From Pyrinomonadaceae bacterium (GTDB taxonomy: Bacteria > Acidobacteriota > Blastocatellia > Pyrinomonadales > Pyrinomonadaceae): a stretch of DNA of 36,571 nucleotides. Positions 15,026-24,054 of this stretch are shown piece by piece (position 1 is the stretch's first letter; every line of letters begins with the position of its first letter). A program made the position numbers and the translations under genes. The DNA lies in NCBI GenBank assembly GCA_013811945.1, contig JACCUI010000198.1, positions 1 through 36,571 of the forward strand. Reading direction: 5' to 3'. Under the pieces are notes generated by a model. The model saw only the letters and a list, made by a program, of their open reading frames with translations, searched no databases and was not told where the DNA came from.

Positions 15026-15170
15026 TCGCCACTGACCAGCGAAGTGCTCAGAATTTTCTTTTACAACGAGTGGACTTGTCTTATCGATGATCTGTTGAGC
15101 GGTCGAGATCCAGAATAGTTGGCTTCGGTTTGTTGTTCTGCAAGATGTCGCTTAAATGGCGCGACTCAAT

Positions 15171-15354
15171 TACAGAACCGGGAGGGGTAGCGACCGCACT
15201 CAACCAACGAGATCACTCTGGACACGAAATTGAATCTGCACTCCAGATCAGATTGGATAGAAGACTTCTTTGTCCGCATTGTTTACCTATGTGATTGTAA
15301 TAGCGAATAATCATTCGTTACCTGAGTGCGGTCGCTACCGCTCCCGGTTCTGTA
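15171..15354. mobile_element. MITE-like element with 32-bp terminal inverted repeats, copy 1
   Basis: The 32-bp ends 15171-15202 and 15323-15354 are inverted copies with a single mismatch; each begins TACAGAACCGGGAG and continues GTAGCGACCGCACTCA. The 120-bp interior has no open frame. A second element with the same 25-bp outer core lies at 26528-26673. It separates ruvA from ruvB, which are adjacent in most genomes. No transposase is encoded, so mobilisation would need a partner elsewhere. Confidence 0.78.
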
Positions 15355-15408
15355 TTATTGCTTTAGTTCCACTTAGTCCGTACGATTCGAAAAGCGAAAT
15401 ATCTAAAC

Positions 15409-16449
15409 ATGTCAACAGAGCAACCAGCCCGCGTGCGTGACGAAGCTCCGAACGACGACGAGCGACAGTTTGAACTGACCGTTCGTCCGACGCGGCTCTC
15501 TGAGTACATTGGACAGCGTCAGGTCAAAGAGAACCTCCGTGTTTACATCAAAGCCGCCCTGGGCCGCAAAGAGGCTCTCGATCACGTGCTGTTGACCGGT
15601 CCCCCAGGTCTCGGCAAGACGACCCTCGCCAACATCATCGCGAACGAAATGGGTGCTGAGATGCGGTCGACCGCCGGCCCTGCCATTGAAAAGGCTGGCG
15701 ACATCGCTGCCCTCCTAACCAATCTGCAGGAAGGCGACGTGCTTTTCATCGACGAGATTCACCGTCTACTTCCGGCCCTCGAAGAGAAACTGTATCCCGC
15801 GATGGAGGACTACAACCTGGATTTACTTATCGGCCAGGGCGCTGGGGCCAGATCCATCAAATTAGAATTGCCAAAGTTTACGCTGGTGGGAGCAACGACT
15901 CGCGCGGGCTTGCTCACCGCTCCCTTACGCGGGCGTTTTGGCATCGTATTTCATCTTGACTTCTACCCGCACGATGACTTGGAAGTGATTTGCAAACGCT
16001 CGGCGGAGATTTTGGGAGTGGAGATAGACGAGGGAGGAGCCCGCGAGATTGCCAGACGGTCAAGAGGTACGCCGCGTATTGTCAACCGGTTACTTCGGCG
16101 CGTTCGCGACTACGCGGAGGTTGATTATGACGGGCGCATCACCAAAGGCATCGCCCAGGATGCGCTCAACCGGATGGAAGTAGACACCTTTGGTCTTGAC
16201 GAAATGGACCGCAAGCTGCTCCTGACAATCATCGAGAAGTTTAATGGCGGGCCAGTGGGCTTGGGAACAATTTCCGCTTCCATTCACGAAGAGAAGGATT
16301 CGATCGAGGAGATCATTGAACCCTATCTAATTCAAATCGGCTTCCTCGACCGCACTCCCCGCGGGCGTATGGCAACCAGACGAGCGTACGATCATTTTGG
16401 CGTTAATCCTTCCACCCCCCACAAACCCAGCCTGTTCGATTCTCATTGA
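15409..16449 (+). CDS. ruvB: Holliday junction helicase RuvB
   Basis: 346-residue AAA+ ATPase that forms hexameric rings and pumps DNA through the RuvA-bound junction. Walker A is GPPGLGKTT, Walker B is LFIDEIHRL, sensor 1 is VGATTRAG, and the LRGRFG segment carries the arginine finger. Sensor 2 is in [15 protein letters not shown]. The C-terminal winged helix ([20 protein letters not shown]) ends with the conserved [17 protein letters not shown]. The residues before [17 protein letters not shown] are a variable leader. It is separated from ruvA by a repeat element but still reads in the same direction. Confidence 0.97.
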   Translation: MSTEQPARVRDEAPNDDERQFELTVRPTRLSEYIGQRQVKENLRVYIKAALGRKEALDHVLLTGPPGLGKTTLANIIANEMGAEMRSTAGPAIEKAGDIAALLTNLQEGDVLFIDEIHRLLPALEEKLYPAMEDYNLDLLIGQGAGARSIKLELPKFTLVGATTRAGLLTAPLRGRFGIVFHLDFYPHDDLEVICKRSAEILGVEIDEGGAREIARRSRGTPRIVNRLLRRVRDYAEVDYDGRITKGIAQDALNRMEVDTFGLDEMDRKLLLTIIEKFNGGPVGLGTISASIHEEKDSIEEIIEPYLIQIGFLDRTPRGRMATRRAYDHFGVNPSTPHKPSLFDSH

Positions 16450-16504
16450 AGATTTTGGTAGGGTGTTAAATCCATTGTTGAAGTAACACCGGGATTTAGC
16501 TCAC

Positions 16505-17416
16505 ATGAGAATTTCTTCGTTCTCTCGTCAGTCGTTCGGCGTTGTAAATCGCGGGCCGTGGCGCTCAATCTTCAGCCACTCATTCCATCAATTTCATGAG
16601 AACGACTTATTCACTTCCGCCGCAGCGATGAGTTATTTCGGTCTGCTGGCGCTCTTCCCGGCGCTTCTGTTGCTGCTCGCGACAAGCAATCAGATCGCAG
16701 CGGCGGCGGACCTACTTAACCGCGCGGTCGACGTTTATCCCGGGTCGCGAACCTTTTTACGAGAGACTATTCGGTCACTCAACACCGTGGGTCCGGGTGT
16801 GATAATTACATGTTTTATAGTAGTTCTGTGGGCCGGTTCGTGGGTATTTGCTGTGATCGAACGCGCTTTAAACCGCATCTGGAGAACAACCTCCCGCACT
16901 TTCTGGCACGGTCGCGCAATAACCGTTGGCATGATTGGAATCGTCGGACTGCTCCTGGCGTTGTCAGTGCTAACAGCTTCTGCCGTAGTTGGGCTAAGAG
17001 AAATAGCCGGCAACCTTTCTCCCAGGCAGATGGTTCGTTATCCGATCCTCTTGTCTGTCGGTAGTGCTTTCTGGCAAGGTGTTTTTGCGGGGCTAAGCTA
17101 CCTAGTCACTGTAGTTCTCTTCATCGTGGTCTATCGTTTCCTACCCAAGGCGGAGGTGAGTTTGCGCGACACGCTGCCGGGCGCACTCTTCGCTAGTCTC
17201 TTGTGGGAGTTGGCGAAATACATATTCGCGTGGAGCGTGAATTATTTCCATTACGATCAGATCTACGGCTCTGTGGGAGCTGTGGTTGCGGTTCTAACCT
17301 GGAGCTATGTCTCAAGTTTGATACTCTTGTTCGGGGCGCAGCTTACCGCGGTATTCTATCGGGAGCACCCTCATTACCCTGCTCCTCTTCCAGTTCCTGC
17401 TTCTACTCCGGAGTGA
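16505..17416 (+). CDS. YihY/BrkB family inner-membrane protein
   Basis: 303 residues with about six transmembrane helices and family landmarks: FHENDLFTSAAAMSYFGLLA near residues 34-53, ERALNRIWRTT in the middle, and YRFLPKAEVSLRDTLPGALF followed by YGSVGAVVAVLTWSYVSSLI near the end. The family was once annotated as ribonuclease BN, which is wrong for most members; the actual function is uncertain, and some members are linked to membrane transport or serum resistance. It sits 55 bp after ruvB and 24 bp before queA, probably in one transcript. Confidence 0.9.
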   Translation: MRISSFSRQSFGVVNRGPWRSIFSHSFHQFHENDLFTSAAAMSYFGLLALFPALLLLLATSNQIAAAADLLNRAVDVYPGSRTFLRETIRSLNTVGPGVIITCFIVVLWAGSWVFAVIERALNRIWRTTSRTFWHGRAITVGMIGIVGLLLALSVLTASAVVGLREIAGNLSPRQMVRYPILLSVGSAFWQGVFAGLSYLVTVVLFIVVYRFLPKAEVSLRDTLPGALFASLLWELAKYIFAWSVNYFHYDQIYGSVGAVVAVLTWSYVSSLILLFGAQLTAVFYREHPHYPAPLPVPASTPE

Positions 17417-17440
17417 GCCACTTGGTTGTAACTTTGCCGT

Positions 17441-18478
17441 ATGCATATCTCGGAATTCGATTACGAACTCCCGCAAGAGCTAATCGCGCAACAGCCTCTA
17501 AAGCAACGCGACGCTTCGCGGATGCTGGTGGTGGACCGGGAAAAGAAAGCGTGGGTTGAGACAGACTTTGCGTCTTTGCCTGATTATGTTCGCGAAAACG
17601 ACGTCCTCGTAATCAATAATACGCGCGTTTCCCCAGCACGCTTGGTGGGTCAGCGCGAACCTTCGGGTGGTCGGGTGGAAGTTCTGCTAGTGCGTGAGCT
17701 TGGGCCGTCAGTCTGGGAAGCGCTGGTGAAGCCCGGGGCTAGATTAAGGCAAGGCGCCCGCGTGAAGTTTGGTGATTCGAGGTTGCGGGCCGATGTGCTT
17801 GATGCTCCCGGAAATAGCCTCCGCCACCTTCGTTTCCACTACGAAGGTCCATGGGATGGCGTTCTGGAAGAAGTAGGCGAAACACCACTTCCCCCTTATA
17901 TCAGTCGCCCCGCTGGAACAACCCCGGGAGATCGCGAGCGGTATCAAACGATCTTCGCGCGCCAAAAAGGCGCCATTGCCGCACCCACGGCTGGCCTGCA
18001 CTTTACAACGCAAGTCTTTGACCGAGTCTTGGCCCGCGGCGCTCAAATTACCGAGATCACTCTACATGTTGGCTACGGAACCTTCGAGCCAGTGCGCGTA
18101 AATGACGTCGCGCAGCATCGCGTGGCCTCTGAAGAGTTCGAGCTTTGCGAGAAGGCGGCGAGTACGATAAACGATGCGCGGGCGGGCGGGGGACGCGTGA
18201 TAGCCGTGGGAACGACCACATCTCGGGCACTGGAGTCTTCAGTCAACGCCAAGGGCCAGCTTGAACCTGCGCGAGCAAAAGCGGACCTGACGATTGTACC
18301 TGGTTACAAGTTTCGTATGGTTGATGCGCTGCTGACCAATTTTCATCTCCCTCGGTCATCGTTGCTCCTTCTGGTGTGCGCATTCGCGGGTCGCGATCTC
18401 GTGCTGCAGGCCTACCGTCACGCTGTCTATCGGGACTATCGCTTTTACAGCTACGGCGACTGCATGTTACTGATCTAG
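17441..18478 (+). CDS. queA: S-adenosylmethionine:tRNA ribosyltransferase-isomerase QueA
   Basis: 345 residues, normal length. QueA transfers and rearranges the ribose of SAM onto preQ1 at tRNA position 34, giving epoxyqueuosine. Conserved blocks are FDYELPQELIAQQPLKQRDA, DVLVINNTRVSPARL, TPLPPYISRP, the AAPTAGLHFT motif, HVGYGTFEPV, VGTTTSRALES and FRMVDALLTNFHLPRSSLL. It follows the YihY gene by 24 bp. Other queuosine genes are not in the window. Confidence 0.97.
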   Translation: MHISEFDYELPQELIAQQPLKQRDASRMLVVDREKKAWVETDFASLPDYVRENDVLVINNTRVSPARLVGQREPSGGRVEVLLVRELGPSVWEALVKPGARLRQGARVKFGDSRLRADVLDAPGNSLRHLRFHYEGPWDGVLEEVGETPLPPYISRPAGTTPGDRERYQTIFARQKGAIAAPTAGLHFTTQVFDRVLARGAQITEITLHVGYGTFEPVRVNDVAQHRVASEEFELCEKAASTINDARAGGGRVIAVGTTTSRALESSVNAKGQLEPARAKADLTIVPGYKFRMVDALLTNFHLPRSSLLLLVCAFAGRDLVLQAYRHAVYRDYRFYSYGDCMLLI

Positions 18479-18534
18479 TGATTCTTAAAACGATGGTGTT
18501 AGACTAAAGGGCGGTAAACGGACATTTCCCTAAG

Positions 18535-19092
18535 ATGGCTGTACTTAAAAAAATTCGTACTCGATGGTGGACCCAGCCGGAGCAGCCGGATAGCTATCCT
18601 CGGCCTCAGCCTGAGCGGGCTCTGGTTCCAAGCGTGGGAATTAGGTACGACGTGAGACCCCTGACCATTTCGCAACTCGACGAGTGCTGGCACCTTGACC
18701 AACGATGTTTCGTAGATGGCGAAGCCTACAGCCGCGAAACGTTCGAATATCTCTTGACGGCAACCGAATCCGTTTCCTACCGGGCCGTAACCTCCGGCGG
18801 CGTGATGGTCGGATTTGTGATCGGACTTGTTGAACCCGATCACACAGGACACGTAACCACCGTCGGCGTGGCCCCCGAACATCGGCGTCGCCACTTGGGA
18901 AAGCGACTTATGCTGCAGGTTGAAGAAGGTTTTCGCCGTCGGAGTGTACGGCTTGTGAGACTTGAAGTGCGGTCGTTGAACACGCCTGCCCAGAAGGTTT
19001 ACGAGAATCTGGGCTATGCCGTCACGCAGCGACTGCCTGAATACTACTCCAATGGCGGTGATGGTCTGTTGATGCTGAAATCGCTCGGTTAA
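18535..19092 (+). CDS. GNAT family N-acetyltransferase (RimI-like)
   Basis: 185 residues. After a 35-residue basic, Trp/Pro-rich leader comes the GNAT fold: YDVRPLTISQLDECWHLDQ, then the acetyl-CoA loop VTTVGVAPEHRRRHLGKRLM (Q/R-x-x-G-x-G/A variant, here RRRHLGK), LVRLEVRSLNTPAQKVYENL and GYAVTQRLPEYYSNGGDGLL. The last two blocks are typical of RimI-type protein N-alpha-acetyltransferases, but the substrate is not determined. It ends 10 bp from the convergent end of the MglA-like gene. Confidence 0.88.
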   Translation: MAVLKKIRTRWWTQPEQPDSYPRPQPERALVPSVGIRYDVRPLTISQLDECWHLDQRCFVDGEAYSRETFEYLLTATESVSYRAVTSGGVMVGFVIGLVEPDHTGHVTTVGVAPEHRRRHLGKRLMLQVEEGFRRRSVRLVRLEVRSLNTPAQKVYENLGYAVTQRLPEYYSNGGDGLLMLKSLG

Positions 19093-19102
19093 GGCTTCTA
19101 GC

Positions 19103-19687
19103 TTACCCTTTACGCAGTTCTGTCAGAACTTGCTTGGCAACTGCCTTCAAAGTATCGAAAACACCGGCCCCTGAAGAAGCTACCGCTTCGACAACCGGCT
19201 CACCTTTGCGCTGCAACTCCGCGGCAAGGTCCTCAGTGTGAATGATGTTAGGTAGGTCGCGCTTATTTAGCTGTAGCACGTAGGGCATTTTCATGAGGTC
19301 ATAACCCTGCGCGCGAAGATTCTCTTCAAGATTGTAGAGCGATTCAATGTTGGCATCCATGCGTTCTTCCTGCGAGTCGGCGACAAACACAACCCCGTCA
19401 ACGCCTTTGAGGATAAGCTTACGGGAAGCGTCATAGAAGACTTGGCCGGGTACAGTGTACAAATGGAAACGCGTTTTGAAGCCTCGGACGGTCCCCAGTT
19501 CGAGAGGCATAAAATCGAAAAACAGTGTTCGATCCGTCTCGGTGGCGAGGCTGATCAGTTTGCCTCGCGACTGGGGAGCTGTTGAATCAAAGATGTACTG
19601 CAGGTTGGTCGTCTTACCACAGAGTCCCGGGCCGTAGTATACGATTTTGCAGTTGATCTCCCGTGATGCGTAATTGATAAAAGTCAT
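19103..19687 (-). CDS. MglA-like small Ras-type GTPase
   Basis: 194-residue bacterial Ras-like GTPase. P-loop [15 protein letters not shown], switch-region [18 protein letters not shown]3 [17 protein letters not shown] (with PGQ in place of DxxG, as in MglA) and G4 NKRDLP are all visible. MglA with its partner MglB sets cell polarity and motility in myxobacteria; in non-motile or twitching lineages the role is less clear. The roadblock gene 12 bp upstream on the same strand is the expected partner. It is MglA-like rather than proven MglA. Confidence 0.92.
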   Translation of the reverse strand: MTFINYASREINCKIVYYGPGLCGKTTNLQYIFDSTAPQSRGKLISLATETDRTLFFDFMPLELGTVRGFKTRFHLYTVPGQVFYDASRKLILKGVDGVVFVADSQEERMDANIESLYNLEENLRAQGYDLMKMPYVLQLNKRDLPNIIHTEDLAAELQRKGEPVVEAVASSGAGVFDTLKAVAKQVLTELRKG

Positions 19688-19699
19688 AGTCGTTTTTCT

Positions 19700-20173
19700 C
19701 TAGCTGAAGAGACTGTCGATGTCTTCGTCTGTGATTCCGGCAAACGGGGAGTCGAGATCCTCGTTGCTAGCCTCGGTGACCGCTTTGAACATTGTGGCAA
19801 GCTGATTTGAGATCTGCCTACTACGCAGCTTCACGAGCCCGAGACTGGAACGTTCATCAAAGACGATCATGAGCAGAAGCCGACCGATGACGCAGATGTG
19901 GATGCTCTCTCGTTCGCCTTCGTGCGAAAGGGTGGGGAATTCTTTCTCGCCAATTAGCTGAGCCATGCCTCCCGTCGCGGCGACGTTACCGGCCGCGAGA
20001 GAGGCCAGGCTGGTTGTGTCAAGACTCCCCACTTCGCCCTGTGAGGCTATCTCCTGCCCGTCCTTATCGACGAGGAAGACTACCTTGGCCGAGGAATCCA
20101 TCCGCAGACGAGCCAAGACAGCCTTGATCTCGTGGTACTGCTGTTCACGCAACAGGATTGGAGTGTCTGGCAT
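19700..20173 (-). CDS. Roadblock/LC7 domain protein (MglB-like GAP partner)
   Basis: 157 residues with a Roadblock/LC7 fold: HEIKAVLARLRMDSSAKVVF, LVDKDGQEIASQGEVG, LASLAAGNVAATGGMAQLIG, IHICVIGRLLLMIVFDERSS and LGLVKLRSRQISNQLATMF. In myxobacteria the homologous MglB is the GTPase-activating protein of MglA. The C-terminal tail (about 135-157) is acidic and ends DEDIDSLFS, which could be a docking motif. It is first in a two-gene operon with the GTPase. Confidence 0.9.
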   Translation of the reverse strand: MPDTPILLREQQYHEIKAVLARLRMDSSAKVVFLVDKDGQEIASQGEVGSLDTTSLASLAAGNVAATGGMAQLIGEKEFPTLSHEGERESIHICVIGRLLLMIVFDERSSLGLVKLRSRQISNQLATMFKAVTEASNEDLDSPFAGITDEDIDSLFS

Positions 20174-20200
20174 TAATACAGCTTTCTTTGGGATAAGATG

Positions 20201-20295
20201 AGCAAGCCGCGAGGTGGGTGCTGTTCTGAATCGGGCTTGCTATCGCAAGACATTGATGTCTAAGCGCTTCTCATGGGGCTACTTCGCGCTTAGAC
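20201..20295. other. Structured non-coding segment upstream of the roadblock gene
   Basis: The 335-bp gap between the divergent roadblock and TPR genes has two notable hairpins. AGCAAGCC (20201-20208) pairs with GGCTTGCT (20234-20241), and GTCTAAGCGC (20258-20267) pairs perfectly over 10 bp with GCGCTTAGAC (20286-20295) around an 18-nt loop. No T run follows, so it is not a simple terminator. It may be a 5' leader structure or a small RNA; I recognise no known RNA family. The rest of the gap to 20507 shows nothing clear. Confidence 0.4.
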
Positions 20296-20507
20296 GCTGA
20301 GGGTGAGTGATGCCGAAGAGCCTTGTGAACTCTAACACAGCCAACAATGACGTTCAAGTGTTATTCTTTGTTGACCTATTCAAGCTCGAAGGCCAGTTCG
20401 CGGGTTAATTGGGCCGCAACTCCCCTTTTTGCGTTGATTTACAAGGGAGGCTATGCTAAGCTCCGCCCGTTCCTGCGGCCCTTTAGGCGAGGACCTAGCC
20501 ATTCAAT

Positions 20508-21422
20508 TTGAACCCTCTGATGAGTAGCCCCGTGACAAAAGGCATAAGACGATCGACATCGCGAACGCCAACGCGCCGATCGGCACCAAAGTCTTCTGTC
20601 AAAGGGCGCGCGATGAACACGAAGCCTGTTCGGCCCAAGGCAAAAAGGGCAGCCGCCTCGAAAACGGCAAGCCGTAAACTCTCCAAACCGACCTCTAAGT
20701 CTTCATCCAAGAGCCAAGCTAAGAAACCTTTAGTGAAGCGTAGAACTGCTTCGCAAAAGAAAACGCCAAAAACCGCTAAGAGTATGACTCCGCGGTCGGC
20801 GGTACGATCCACAGCCAGCGCAACTCGTCTGAAGAAAACAGTGGTACCGAGAGTCAAAAAGACTCAGAAGCTCGCCGCCGTCCGTGCTCAGCGACCCACC
20901 ACTGTAACGCCCCCGCCCCGCCGCCAACCGACGGTTGATGAGTCTGCGGCGTTGATGGCTTTCGAACGCGCTCATCGAGAGTTTACGCATGGCCGGTTCG
21001 GCGAGGCACGCAACCAGTTTCGAGCGCTGCTGGACAAGTATTCGCAGGTTTCAGAGGTGGCCGCACGCTCCAGAACATATCTGGCCATTGCAGAGGCCCG
21101 TCTCCGCACTGAGAACATGCTTCCGCGCGATGCTGACTCTCTTTACGACCGCGGTGTTATTGAACTTAACCGCGGCGAGTATGTGGCCGCGCAGGAGATG
21201 TTTGAGAGGGCACTAAAGCGAGAACCCGAGGCAGCTCATATCCATTATGGGTTGGCGGCGACTCGAGCCCGTCTGGGCTCGGTGGATCTCGCATTGCAGT
21301 CTCTTCAACGGGCGCTGGATCTTCAGCCGAATCTCCGCGTTCGAGCACAGCACGATCAGGATCTGACCTCCTTACGAAATGACCCGGACTTCGACAAGCT
21401 GGTCTTTCAACCGCGACCTTAG
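20508..21422 (+). CDS. Protein with histone-tail-like basic N-terminus and TPR-type C-terminus
   Basis: 304 residues if the TTG at 20508 is the start; ATG at 20520 gives 300. Residues about 10-140 are low-complexity and very rich in Lys, Arg, Ser, Thr, Ala and Pro (for example SKPTSKSSSKSQAKKPLVKR), like histone H1 tails or Hc1-type bacterial nucleoid proteins, suggesting binding to DNA or another polyanion. Residues about 145-300 are helical with TPR-like pairs (AFERAHREFTHGRFGEARNQ, LYDRGVIELNRGEYVAAQEM, IHYGLAATRARLGSVDLALQ), and a DPDFDKL end typical of TPR proteins. There is no signal peptide. The function is unknown. Confidence 0.8.
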   Translation: MNPLMSSPVTKGIRRSTSRTPTRRSAPKSSVKGRAMNTKPVRPKAKRAAASKTASRKLSKPTSKSSSKSQAKKPLVKRRTASQKKTPKTAKSMTPRSAVRSTASATRLKKTVVPRVKKTQKLAAVRAQRPTTVTPPPRRQPTVDESAALMAFERAHREFTHGRFGEARNQFRALLDKYSQVSEVAARSRTYLAIAEARLRTENMLPRDADSLYDRGVIELNRGEYVAAQEMFERALKREPEAAHIHYGLAATRARLGSVDLALQSLQRALDLQPNLRVRAQHDQDLTSLRNDPDFDKLVFQPRP

Positions 21423-21536
21423 CTTTCCCCTCAACAACTTGCTTCGATAATTTCATTGGCTAGTTTGAAAGCCTTAGTCTTTTAGGTATGATTCCAACTC
21501 AATACGTACGCGTCGCCTCAGAGGGAGAACCGAAAC

Positions 21537-22574
21537 TTGCATTTTTCATCCGAGAATAAGGGCGGTCTGAAAATCGTTGCTATAGGCGGGGGCACGGGGC
21601 TCTCAACACTTCTGGCGGGATTGAAGCAGCGAGTAGGCAAGGATCAGGACGACGGGGTTTGGATTGAGAACCTCGCTGGAATCGTCACGGTCTCTGACGA
21701 CGGCGGAAGCTCCGGCCGTTTGCGGGATGAACTTCAGATGCTTCCCCCTGGCGACATTCGCAATTGCATGATTGCCCTCTCGGAAGATTCAACTCTGCTG
21801 TCTCGCTTGTTTCGCCATCGGTTTCGCGGCGATGGGGCCCTCGGCGGCCACAGTTTCGGCAATCTCTTTCTGGCGGCTCTTACGGAAGTCACGGGAGACT
21901 TTGTCGAAGCCGTGAGGCTTTCCTCCGAGGTACTGGCCAGTAAGGGACATATCTATCCCGCGACAATTAATGACGTTCGCCTGGTCGCGGAACTGGAGGA
22001 TGGCACCGTCGTTCGGGGTGAAACGCAGATTACGGCGTCACGTTCCGCCATTAGGTCATTACGGCTGGAACCCGAACAGTGCCTTCCGTTACCAGAAGCG
22101 CTGGCGGCAATTCGAACGGCTGATGTCGTTACGGTCGGTCCCGGCTCGCTTTACACCAGCATACTGCCAAATCTCCTAGTAGCACGCGTGGCTCAGACCA
22201 TCGGAGATGCCCAGGCGACGAAGATCTTCATTAGCAACTTAATGACGCAACCGGGTGAAACCGATGGTTACACTGCGCGTCAACATCTCGAAATGGTTAA
22301 GAAGTATGCTCCCGAGATTCAGTTTGATTTCGTTATCGTAAACAGCCGACCTGTCAGCGAAGAACAGCGGCGGCGTTACGCGGCCGAAGGGGCGAACCAG
22401 ATCGGATTGGGAAAGGACGCCATTGACAAGGTCGTAAATGGCGCTACTGAGGTGGTTCGCGCTGATCTTCTTGCTGGGGGTGAGAAGGCGCGCCACGATT
22501 CCGAGAGCTTGGCTAGCGTGGTCATCGCCTGCTGGCACCAGACTGTCTCACAACCCGCATTGCTGCATAACTGA
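21537..22574 (+). CDS. yvcK: YvcK family protein (gluconeogenesis factor, CofD-like)
   Basis: 345 residues, TTG start at 21537 with GAGGGAG upstream. Family blocks: VAIGGGTGLSTLLAGLK, IVTVSDDGGSSGRLRDEL, LPPGDIRNCMIALSED, LGGHSFGNLFLAALTEVTGD and GPGSLYTSILPNLLV. YvcK/CofD-like proteins in Bacillus and mycobacteria bind UDP-sugars and link central metabolism to cell-wall synthesis. It lies 12 bp upstream of glmU, with glmS following, which places it in a UDP-GlcNAc supply operon and fits that role. Confidence 0.94.
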   Translation: MHFSSENKGGLKIVAIGGGTGLSTLLAGLKQRVGKDQDDGVWIENLAGIVTVSDDGGSSGRLRDELQMLPPGDIRNCMIALSEDSTLLSRLFRHRFRGDGALGGHSFGNLFLAALTEVTGDFVEAVRLSSEVLASKGHIYPATINDVRLVAELEDGTVVRGETQITASRSAIRSLRLEPEQCLPLPEALAAIRTADVVTVGPGSLYTSILPNLLVARVAQTIGDAQATKIFISNLMTQPGETDGYTARQHLEMVKKYAPEIQFDFVIVNSRPVSEEQRRRYAAEGANQIGLGKDAIDKVVNGATEVVRADLLAGGEKARHDSESLASVVIACWHQTVSQPALLHN

Positions 22575-22586
22575 GAAAGAACCCGA

Positions 22587-23990
22587 TTGATTCCACTGGA
22601 ACAACATCGTCCCCTTAATGTGTTAATCCTTGCCGCCGGATTGGGAACTCGCATGAAGTCCCAAAAGGCGAAAGTGCTCCACGAGTTGGGCGGCCACCCG
22701 TTGATCGCACATGTTACCCGCAAGGCGCACGCGTTAGATCACGAGAAAATTTATGTAGTTGTTGGACATCAGGCCGCCGACGTCGAGGCGGCGGTTCGCC
22801 GGGAGCTCGCGAGTGATACTGACGCAGCAGCGTTCGTCACTCAAAAGCAGCAACGGGGCACGGGCGACGCGGTGATGTCCGCAGCCGAAGCGCTGAAAGA
22901 TGCAAACTCGAATTTGCTAGTCTTGTCCGGTGACGTCCCCCTGGTACGCGTTGAAACTCTGCAAAAGTTTGTTGACTATCATCGCGCGAACGGTGCCGCG
23001 TGTTCGATTCTAAGCGTCACGCGGGAGAACCCGACGGGCTATGGCCGGATGGTGCGGGACGCGAGTGAGGGTTTCGCTCAAATCGTCGAGCAGAAAGATG
23101 CCACGTCGGAAGAGAAGCTCATTCACGAGATCAACTCGGGCATTTATTGCTTCGAGACGACCAAGCTTTTCAGTGCGCTAAATGACGTTAAGCCGGCTAA
23201 CCAGCAAGGCGAATACTATTTGACGGACGTGCCTGCAATTCTGGCGGCCGGCGGCGAAAAGATTACCATCTATCTTCATCAAGATGCGCGCGAGGTCTCC
23301 GGCATCAATACCCGCGCGGACCTTGCCGAATTTGAGAATTTGCTGAGGCGCGGCACCATTCGCGGTCTAATGACCGAGGGCGTCACTTTCATCGATCCCT
23401 CACACGCCTATGTCAGCGTCGAGGCGCAAATTGGTCATGACTGTGTGATTTATCCTGGCGTGTTGATTGAAGGAGACACGGTCATCGGGGAAGAAAGCGT
23501 GATCCGGTCAGGTTGCCGAATTACAAACTCAAAGATCGGCACCCACGTAACTATCAAAGACTATTGCGTGATCGTGGATTCGGAAATCGCCTCAAACTGC
23601 ACGGTCGGCCCGTTCGCCCACTTGCGCATGAATACGCGATTGGAAGAGGGTTCGGTGATTGGCAATTTTGTCGAAGTCAAAAAGTCACGAATGGGACGGG
23701 GTTCAAAGTCGATGCATCTTACGTACCTAGGCGATGCGACTATTGGTGAGCAAACAAACATTGGCGCCGGCACGATCACTTGCAACTACGACGGTAAGAA
23801 AAAGCACGAAACGATCATCGAGGACAACGTTAAGATTGGCTCGGATACCCTCCTGGTCGCTCCCGTAACTGTGGGCAGTGGTTCGATTACTGCTGCGGGT
23901 TCAGTCGTTACCAAGGATGTCCCCCCGAATTCTCTCGTCGCTGGGGTTCCTGCGGTTGTGAAAAAGAAACTAAAGAATCGTGACGAGTAA
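22587..23990 (+). CDS. glmU: Bifunctional UDP-GlcNAc pyrophosphorylase / glucosamine-1-P acetyltransferase GlmU
   Basis: 467 residues, TTG start at 22587. The N-terminal uridyltransferase domain has LILAAGLGTRMKSQKAKVLH and the nucleotide-binding residues QKQQRGTGDAV and SGDVPLV. The C-terminal left-handed beta-helix with hexapeptide repeats starts near residue 260. The acetyltransferase active site is visible in NFVEVKKSRMGRGSKSMHLT, YLGDATIGEQTNIGAGTITC and NYDGKKKHETIIEDN. GlmU makes UDP-GlcNAc for peptidoglycan and LPS. It is co-directional with glmS, with 64 bp of repeat-like DNA between them. Confidence 0.97.
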   Translation: MIPLEQHRPLNVLILAAGLGTRMKSQKAKVLHELGGHPLIAHVTRKAHALDHEKIYVVVGHQAADVEAAVRRELASDTDAAAFVTQKQQRGTGDAVMSAAEALKDANSNLLVLSGDVPLVRVETLQKFVDYHRANGAACSILSVTRENPTGYGRMVRDASEGFAQIVEQKDATSEEKLIHEINSGIYCFETTKLFSALNDVKPANQQGEYYLTDVPAILAAGGEKITIYLHQDAREVSGINTRADLAEFENLLRRGTIRGLMTEGVTFIDPSHAYVSVEAQIGHDCVIYPGVLIEGDTVIGEESVIRSGCRITNSKIGTHVTIKDYCVIVDSEIASNCTVGPFAHLRMNTRLEEGSVIGNFVEVKKSRMGRGSKSMHLTYLGDATIGEQTNIGAGTITCNYDGKKKHETIIEDNVKIGSDTLLVAPVTVGSGSITAAGSVVTKDVPPNSLVAGVPAVVKKKLKNRDE

Positions 23991-24046
23991 GTTGACAGGC
24001 TAACATCTTGTCACCTGTCATCTGTAACCTGTTATTTGTCACTTGG
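23991..24046. repeat. Short tandem words between glmU and glmS
   Basis: The 64-bp gap contains degenerate tandem words of 8-10 bp: TTGTCACCTGTCATCTGT, then AACCTGTTATTTGTCACTT (about 24008-24043). It resembles in style the short-word repeats at 4250, 4961 and 12625 but uses a different word. No inverted partner is present, so it should not form a hairpin. Confidence 0.45.
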
Positions 24047-24054
24047 GAGAACCT

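Noticed and set aside
20181..20340. 6S RNA or SRP RNA in the hairpin-rich gap
   Set aside because: The conserved SRP tetraloop region and the 6S central-bubble layout were not found; only two local stems are supported.
23991..24054. glmS ribozyme upstream of glmS
   Set aside because: The gap to glmU is only 64 bp and consists of short tandem words; the ribozyme is about 150 nt or more and its core was not seen.
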